From Acorus gramineus (Eukaryota; Streptophyta; Magnoliopsida; Acorales; Acoraceae), in NCBI GenBank assembly GCA_030737835.1, contig CM060850.1, forward strand, positions 6,563,299-6,627,298: a stretch of 64,000 nucleotides of DNA, read 5' to 3'. The notes beneath the pieces were generated by a model. The model was not told the origin of the DNA, did no database searches, and was given only the letters and a program-made list of their open reading frames with translations. A program made the position numbers and the translations under genes. Shown here in pieces: positions 56,989 to 64,000 of the stretch. Within the stretch, counting starts at the first letter, position 1; the number at the start of each line of letters is the position of its first letter.

Positions 56989-57156
56989 CTATTTATTGCC
57001 TATTTTATTTAATTTGAATTTTTTCAAAATATTTTTAACATATAATTTATTAATATGATTTTCATTTTCACGTCATCTACAAATAAATCTATAGATCTAT
57101 ACATATCTATATAATTTAATTAAGTATTTATCAAAAACAATGCATGATAATTTTTA

Positions 57157-57284
57157 GAGAAAAATCTATGTAACTCCCTGAAAAATTAACAAAATCAGAA
57201 GAAAAAAAATTCCCTAGGTGTGTATGGTTAATGGTTTTAATCCTTAAGTCAAACTACTGTTAGTTTGTAGGGAATATTAGAAGA
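57157..57284. repeat. Fragment of the GRF-element terminal repeat family
   Basis: GAGAAAAATCTATGTAACTC at the left, and GTATGGTTAATGGTTTTAAT followed by ACTGTTAGTTTGTAGGGAAT further right, match in order the inverted right end of the element at 42281-44671 (GGGAAAAATGGTCTGAACTC, CATATGGTTAACTGATTTAG, GATGTTAGTTTGTAGAGAAT). Only one end is present. It shows that the terminal repeat belongs to a dispersed family. Confidence 0.5.
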
Positions 57285-58354
57285 ATATTCTATTATAGTT
57301 AACGGACCTCTTCTAAATGAAATTCAAATAAGTCTCTATGAATTATTAAAAAATTTATTTAGTTCTTCTGAAGACAAAATTTCGACATTGATTTATGCTA
57401 TCCAATCATCCTTAATGGTAAGGTGTTGACACGTCAAGCACATCACAGCAGGTGTGGCTGCGACGGCAGCAACCGCGCTGCTTATGCGTGCGATTAGCTC
57501 AGACAAATTATCAAACAGTTGACACACGTAGATGCTCTACGGCTACAAACAAATGAATAAATGATCAAACATCTGGTGTGTGTAAGTGGATAGAATTAAT
57601 AAACAACTTTGAAAACAAGAAAATAATAAACATGTTGAATTAGTGATTTTTTTTTAACTAAAATGTGAGCATATTCATTCATATAAAATAGACCATGTCC
57701 CGAACGGTGATTAGAAGAAATAGAAGAAGAAACAACATACTAAAAAGGGAATAAAAGAGTACAAAAACATCAAAGAACGAAGGCGACATAGGCTAGAGGG
57801 TAAACACCATGTTGAACTAGTGATTGCATATCCACATTTGAGTATACATCAATAAACAACAGAACAACTGACTACATAGCCTGCATAAAATTTTGGGGTG
57901 AGCTAAACTATATTTTTAATAAAACATCTACTCATATGTTTGACAAGCCATGGATTTTTTCACAAAAAAAAAAAAAAAACAGAATTTATTTAAACAATTT
58001 CTTTTTTCAATTTCAATTCTAACCCTATACCTCTTTAACATCATGTACCAACATTAATGAGATATATACCACAAATTTTTTTTCATTTTTTATAAATTCA
58101 TCAATGCAATTCTAGAGTATATACTTTATTTTTTCTAAAGATATATGCCTCATCTATTTTAAATAAATCAAAATATATACGAATTAAAATTGTGACAGAA
58201 AAAGAAATTGTATGTAAAATTTTCACAACGGTGTATTAACATGAGAGTTAAGAGATTAAAAACTATTAATGATAGTCCAGGTATAGCTATTAGGTCGATA
58301 GCTACATGGCAGTATTCAGATGGGACTCACCATATATAAATATGACACACACTT

Positions 58355-58358
<4 letters not shown>
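57285..58358. other. Spacer, no gene recognised
   Basis: A short patch near 57425-57510 is GC-richer (GTGTGGCTGCGACGGCAGCA) but has no long frame. Otherwise AT-rich with an A run near 57963-57979. No gene or bounded element could be supported. Confidence 0.35.
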
Positions 58359-58412
<54 letters not shown>

Positions 58413-58450
58413 GGGGGGCGATCGGGTGCGCCCCCCTCGTCGACCGTGCG

Positions 58451-58491
<41 letters not shown>
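58359..58491. repeat. Two (TA)n tracts flanking a GC-rich hairpin
   Basis: TA tracts at about 58359-58412 and 58455-58491 enclose a 42-bp GC-rich island. In it GGGGGGCG (58413-58420) and CGCCCCCC (58429-58436) form a perfect 8-bp inverted repeat with an 8-base loop. Two CGATCG-type words lie around it. Confidence 0.85.
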
Positions 58492-58496
<5 letters not shown>

Positions 58497-59399
58497 TAAT
58501 CTAGAGATTAACGCAATGATAAGACATGTCAAATGGAAAAGTCATTCATATCAAAGTCATGCAGATCCAAGAAATGTAGTTAAACAAACAACAAATTCAA
58601 TCAAACCTGCAATGCATGCCCAAATGACAAACAGCCTTAAAATGATGTATGGGTATACCAGTTCATGATAATACATACATCTCAATATCAAACCCTGCAA
58701 TGCTAAGGACTGTGTACTTGTATGTAATATAATAGAAGAATGCAGAACAAGAGAATTTTTAACCCAGACAAACCACACACAAAAAAAACCTTCATAAGAT
58801 GCTAAAACAGGCCTTGCAAGAGAAACCTTTTTGAACCAATATGTTATATTTCCAAGGAAAGAGAATTAAATGGGAACCTGAAAATTCCATTACGCGAATT
58901 ACGAATTACAACAGCATCCATACATTTTCCATTTTATACTATCAAAATTTACTTTACAGGCAAGATAGTGGAAAATAATGAAAACCCACCAAATCAGATC
59001 TTACCTTCAAAAGTCCTATAACCTCAACCAAGAAACAAAAGGATGACATGAGGAAGGAGAAAAATAGGACAAACATCAAAAAAGATTTTTTAACCATCCA
59101 AAGTTAAAACTTCGAAAGGCTAAAAGAACCAAAAGGATGCAGAAAAGAAAAGAAAAGAAAAGAAAAACTCAACTAGCTTGAAACTGGGAAAATCAGGTCA
59201 ATAGGGGAGTTTTTTTCACCTCTTCGCCCTCTATCGATCTGAATGAACCTTTTAACCCGCACGTTTTCGGCCAACCTAGATACATATATTTACACTCTCA
59301 GTTCAGGCCGATCCTTCACGTTTTTTCTCCCTTGCTCCGATGAACAGCCACGACCCACCAAAAATCTGATCAGTAGAATTTCTTTTGTTCAGTGGGTCT

Positions 59400-62300
59400 T
59401 CAGTAGTTATTGGTCCAGTTGACCTGTGTGCGTTGTGGCTGCTGTTGGTATACATTGTTTGGAGGTCCCACCATTTCAACGCCTCCTGCGACAGTTTGTG
59501 ATTGCTGGAGCAGTGGATGGACGGTAGCTGCAGCGACGGTCTGTGTGGGGTGGTAGATTCCGGCAAAGGGTCCATGGCCGGCTTGTGCGGGAGAAAAAGC
59601 CATGTGTTGGCCTTGTGGAGGGAGGTTGTAGAAGGAGCTTGCTTGGAGACCGCTCATGTCCCTGCCGGGCGCTGGAATCCAGACAGCTGAACCTTCGCTC
59701 TACAATTGCAGTAGCCAAAAAAAATAATAATAAAAAAATCAGTTAGGATTAGCAAAAGCATTGTGGATATATTAGTAAAAGCAATCTATTTTATTTTTAA
59801 GAAGCTGAACATGAAACAAGGAATATATGGAATTGGAAACCATATCGACAATTACTCAAACATGTATGAATCAAGTAAAGATCTTCCTATTCAAAGAGAT
59901 ATCTACTCATGTTCATTTATCACGGTCAATGGAGAGTAAAAAAAATGAATGTTAACCAATCATCTTCAATACACTCTTCGTGGTTATTTCTTACAAGAAG
60001 GAAGAACACAAGAAAGAAAAAAATTTAGCAACTACAGTTCACTATTCCAGCAAGGTACTCTTTGTATTGCTCAAGTATATACTGACTCAATATAACAGGA
60101 TTCAACCACAGTATTTAACAAATTATTGCCGCTTTTAACAAAATTGCTGGCCTTTGACAGATATATTAGACCCTTGGGTCACAAGAAGGCAGAAAGAAAT
60201 GCTATCCTGTAAACTCATACAAGCCCAAGCACGTTTAGCTAATTGCACAACTCCAGTTTTAGAATCATTGGAATAAGACATGTAGTGATCATACAGAACA
60301 TGTGATAAATAGATATTCAAAAAAAAAAAAAAAATGCACTGACATGATAAGGTTCTCATTACATGTTAAGCAACTAATAAGATATCATTATAAACCCTAT
60401 AACTTTCATGTGGCTCAGCATACAAGTTGAACTTGCTTCAATATTTGTTTTTTTTTTTTTTTGTAGAAAAACTGCCTATGATATTAACTTTATAATAGCA
60501 ACAAATAGATGGAGCAGCATTGCAGTTCAAGAATAAGATGTTGTGCCACAGCTACTCTAAAAGACGAAAGGTTGTGAAAGCACACCTTAAGAGCACCAAT
60601 AACAGAAAGAAAAAAAATTGAGAGAAAAATATAGGAACATTCTTATTAAAGAAAGACGCCCCAAAACAAAGGAGACGAGAGATCTCCATACGTAAAATTT
60701 AAGGGGAAAAAAGGAGAAAAAAAATTAGAGTAACATAGGAAGAGGGACTCTTCCACAGATCAACCCGGACCATTATCACCCAACCAAAAATTACACATGA
60801 TGGTTGAAGGAGCATCCACTCATAATATCATAGAAACCCAATCTCAGAGGTTCAAGGAAATAGGAAATAATTATTTGAGACATAGCAGATAAATATTTGA
60901 TTATATATATATATAGTCTGGTCCCCTTCCTGTGCTGCTGTGCATTCAGAACTATGGCTATGGTATCATCCACTTCTGACCTAAAGAAGCCTTCATTGTT
61001 TGTGAAATATTTGGTGGAAAGCCAAGAGTGAGCAAGTTAATTTCACATGGCAAGTACCGAAGCTCACCACACTAATACCCAGCCAAGGATGGGCATGCTC
61101 AAAAGCTACCTTCCAAACAGGGCAACAGCTATGCTTCTCTCCTTAAAGCATGATTAGCTTCCTCCCCATGGTTATGGTGCTTTTTTATTATCTATTTTAC
61201 TGTAATTAAATATTAACTCATCCATGGAGATCCCTCACCTCTGATATTCGAGGGCGTCATTTTTATCCTATAATATGAATGCTCCAATCCAGTTTTTAAA
61301 AGAAAAGCTTATTATTAAGAACAAGTTATTGTGATTGTTATTCATATTCTTATTTAAGTTAAGTCTTATAAAGAATAATAATAAGATACGAATAAAAGAA
61401 CAAGAACAATCATAACTTATTATTCTTATTAACAACTATAACTTTAAAAAATTTGTTATTATTCCTATGTTATTGTTATTCTTATTATTGTTATCAATTA
61501 AAATGAATTATAATAACAACAATAAGAATGACAATAAGAATAAAAATAACAATAAAAGTAATTTCTTGAAAATGCAAAATATGTTTCCAAACTAAACTAG
61601 TAATAACTCAAGTCAACACTCTTCTACTGAAAGATTCATATGCAAAATACAAACTTTCCCGTCAAAACATAAATGCATATAAAAAAGTATACAACAGTAA
61701 AGGAACATACCTGCTGCCCAGTTATGTAGACATTATTTTCCTTGTACTGAGATGCGGCAAGATCCTCATTGCCTGCTGAATTCCCAGCAGAAACAGGAGG
61801 ACTGGCATTGTAACCAGCAGCTAGACCAGAGCTGTATGGTCCATAACCTGTTGGCATCCCAATGTGGGGCAAGCTGCCAACATTAGATCCCGGTTTGTAT
61901 TGAGGAACTGAATATTTGACAGCAGTACCAGGTGCTGCTGCTGGAGGGAAAACACCACCTGTGGGAGATTGTTGAGGGAATCCAGTATTGCTCAAGAAAT
62001 GATGGAGGGTTGGCTGAGGGACATAGAATGGTGAGAAGTATTGGTTGTATGGAATGTAATTTGGGGGATAAGGTGATAAAACGGGTTGACGGAAGATGGG
62101 AACAGGTTGCTGGGTTACAGCTAGAGAGGTCTGCATACCTCCAGCGGATTGGGTAACAAGTGGGGTTGGTCCTGTTGTTGATAGAACAAGAGAGTTCCCG
62201 CTCTGCATCTACAAAAATAGATCTGTATCAGCATATTTTATAATAAAAAAATAATGATAGAAAATCAATGATATGTTATAAAGACAAAATATGTTTGTGT

Positions 62301-64000
62301 ATCATCAACAGTGTTCTAGAAAGTCAGTATCATCAACAACCAAAAAAAAGTGATCTAAAAAGTGGGATTAAAAAGGAATTATGATGGCACCTGAATCAGG
62401 CCTCACACGCCTCATTCAGGGATTAAGTGGGAATTAAGTGAGTTTAATCTCAGTAATTTGATTTTTTCTGTGCATTTATTTTACCTATGTTGTATGTTTA
62501 ACTATTAGATAAACAATGTATATGTATATATACATACATATTAAAAAAAAATTAATTATTAAAAAATGAGCGGTTAATCCCTGCTTAATCCATGTTTAGC
62601 CGAATAATCCCCAAGCAACAACAGACGGCCTACCTAGCACCTGGCACTTATTAGAACATTGTTCATCAGCAAGCCATGGAAGGAAGAATTTATCCATATG
62701 AGAAATCATTTGACAAGACAAACATATATTCACACATAACACTCCCTTGTCTTCGAGCTTGGAAGGACAAAAAAATATTCAACTCTGATCTCTATGGGCA
62801 TGCAGGGATTTGAAAGCATATATGCAAATCCTTGATATTATTTAGAAATAGAAGGTCTACTACATGACTGCCCAAGTGGATCTTTTCCAAACCATATGGA
62901 GAGAACTCGGACTGATGCTAGATGAATCGTCACAGATTTCAAAAACTTTCAAAAGCAAATAAAATAACCAGTGGCATGTTAAAATTTACAAACCTCTTGT
63001 GGGGATTGGCCAGCCTGAGTCGGCAACACTGCTATATTTCCATTGAACTTCGTCGCAGAACCTCCCGCAAGAAAGGGAGAGAAACGTCCGTCACCATCAG
63101 CACCAGGTCGATAAAACTGTGTATAATAGCTCGTGGAGGGATCAAATGGTTGCTGACCCTAGAATGACCAAATTTAGTTTACAAAAATTAGATAAGCATC
63201 TGATTTAAAGTACTACCAACAGGAAAACTGAGGTCATGATAGCATCAAATCTTTATTTCATTAAGGAATGAGAATAAACAAGCATAAAATCATAAATATA
63301 TGCATTAGGAGGTGATATGACTGTGATCTACTGATTAAAAAAAAAGTTGAGGTACAGTGAAACCCTATAAATGAACTTATTTTAGCATCCAAAAAACCTT
63401 AAGAATGCATTCCACTAATTCATTAAGGATCCTATTTTACAAAATTGGGTGGACAAAACTGGCAAGCGCTTTAAACCAATTCATAAAATTAATGAAGTTA
63501 AGCAGATCAGGACAAAATCGATAAAAAAATGAGTTTTTTTCACATTAAAATCATGACAAAAAACTATGGGTAACAACTCCAACCCAGATGCACTATGTCA
63601 TATCCTAGTAGACGATGAAAAATTTAATAGTAAAACCATGCACAAAGCTCATTTATTTCATTTGTATGTAGTTACAGCAGATAAACAGAATATGGTCAGG
63701 TAAATACAAGTCAGCTTTTCTGATGAACTGCAAAACCAGCAAAATATTACATTACATAAAGTTACATTCTAGTTACCTCATGCACTTATAAGTTATGATG
63801 GTACTCATGGAAACAGCTATAAACCATGAAAACCCCCCAACAAAAAAAAGAGCCACACAAATCTTAATAGAGTTTGGTGATAGGGTAAGCTAGCATGCAA
63901 TATATAATAATTACAAAGAGACTAACCTAAAAGACTAACAAGATATTACAATAAAGTTTTAGAAATTAGAAGTGACAAGAATCACATGCCTGGGGCTCAG
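59400..64000 (-). CDS. GBF-interacting protein 1-like, 3' part (runs off right edge)
   Basis: Three in-phase exons are clear: 62994-63158, 61711-62208 and 59400-59699 (stop TGA at 59400-59402). They encode 55, 166 and 99 aa rich in Gln, Pro, Tyr, Gly and Ser, including DPSTSYYTQFYRPGADGDGR, a PNYIPYNQYFSPFYVPQPTL stretch and the C-terminus with FYNLPPQGQHMAFSPAQAGH and GPFAGIYHPTQ. These match my memory of the plant GIP1-like (DUF1296) family, nuclear cofactors reported to help G-box-binding bZIP factors bind DNA. The N-terminal DUF1296 domain would lie beyond the window. The next exon upstream may end at 63990, where CCCCAG is followed by GCATGT, which would be a GC donor; this edge is uncertain. 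Confidence 0.85.
60640..60730 (-). repeat. LINE 3'-tail remnant in the GIP1-like intron
   Basis: Read on the minus strand it contains GGAGATCTCTCGTCTCCTTT followed by GTTTTGGGGCGTCTTTCTTT, matching the CGGAGATCC..CGTCTCCTTTGTTTGGGG module of the tails at 31020-31400. The flanks are A/T-rich. It is a 5'-truncated remnant of the same LINE family in an intron. Confidence 0.5.

Overview
The window is nuclear DNA of a flowering plant. It is AT-rich, its genes are split by long AT-rich introns, and MITEs, hAT elements, SINEs and LINE tails fill introns and spacers. The genes are plant families: P-class PPR, CONSTANS-like, calcineurin B-like, CC-NB-LRR, strictosidine synthase-like and GBF-interacting-protein-like. 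The species cannot be fixed from the sequence. No bacterial-style operon, CRISPR array or rRNA gene was seen. All exon borders were read by eye from GT/AG sites, reading phase and family conservation.

Layout. 1-1355: no gene recognised. 1356-3332 (-): intronless mitochondrial-type PPR gene whose upstream DNA has telo-box and site II motifs. 6276-11927 (-): four-exon CONSTANS-LIKE 9/10-type (BBX7/8) regulator with two B-boxes and a CCT domain; its introns hold several MITEs. 12030-20225: intergenic, with MITEs, a G-box-rich block with an 89-bp tandem duplication, and a possible retrocopy. 20226-23548 (-): four-exon gene for a conserved 242-aa protein, perhaps related to proteasome assembly chaperone 1. 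23549-27300: spacer with a hAT element bearing a perfect 8-bp target duplication. 27340-39356 (+): tonoplast calcineurin B-like Ca2+ sensor (CBL2/3 type). It has eight coding exons giving exactly 226 aa, one GC-AG intron, a probable 5'-UTR uORF split by an intron, and intronic TEs including a SINE with a perfect 15-bp target duplication.

39357-46915: transposon-rich. A roughly 2.4-kb terminal-inverted-repeat element carries a small spliced GRF-type zinc-finger gene. A hAT element has inserted in that gene's leader, and a palindromic MITE abuts its left end. 46916-49639 (-): intact single-exon CC-NB-LRR immune receptor of RPM1-like type. 52623-55638 (-): four-exon secreted strictosidine synthase-like protein. 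55639-59399: AT-rich spacer with a long-TIR element and (TA)n tracts around a GC hairpin. 59400-64000 (-): the 3' part of a GBF-interacting protein 1-like gene, which runs off the right edge.

The genes are independent single-copy-style units rather than a pathway cluster. The most unusual item is the nested block at 41786-44671: a TIR element with a GRF zinc-finger gene, a hAT insertion and an adjoining palindromic MITE family that recurs at 4.3 and 15.9 kb.
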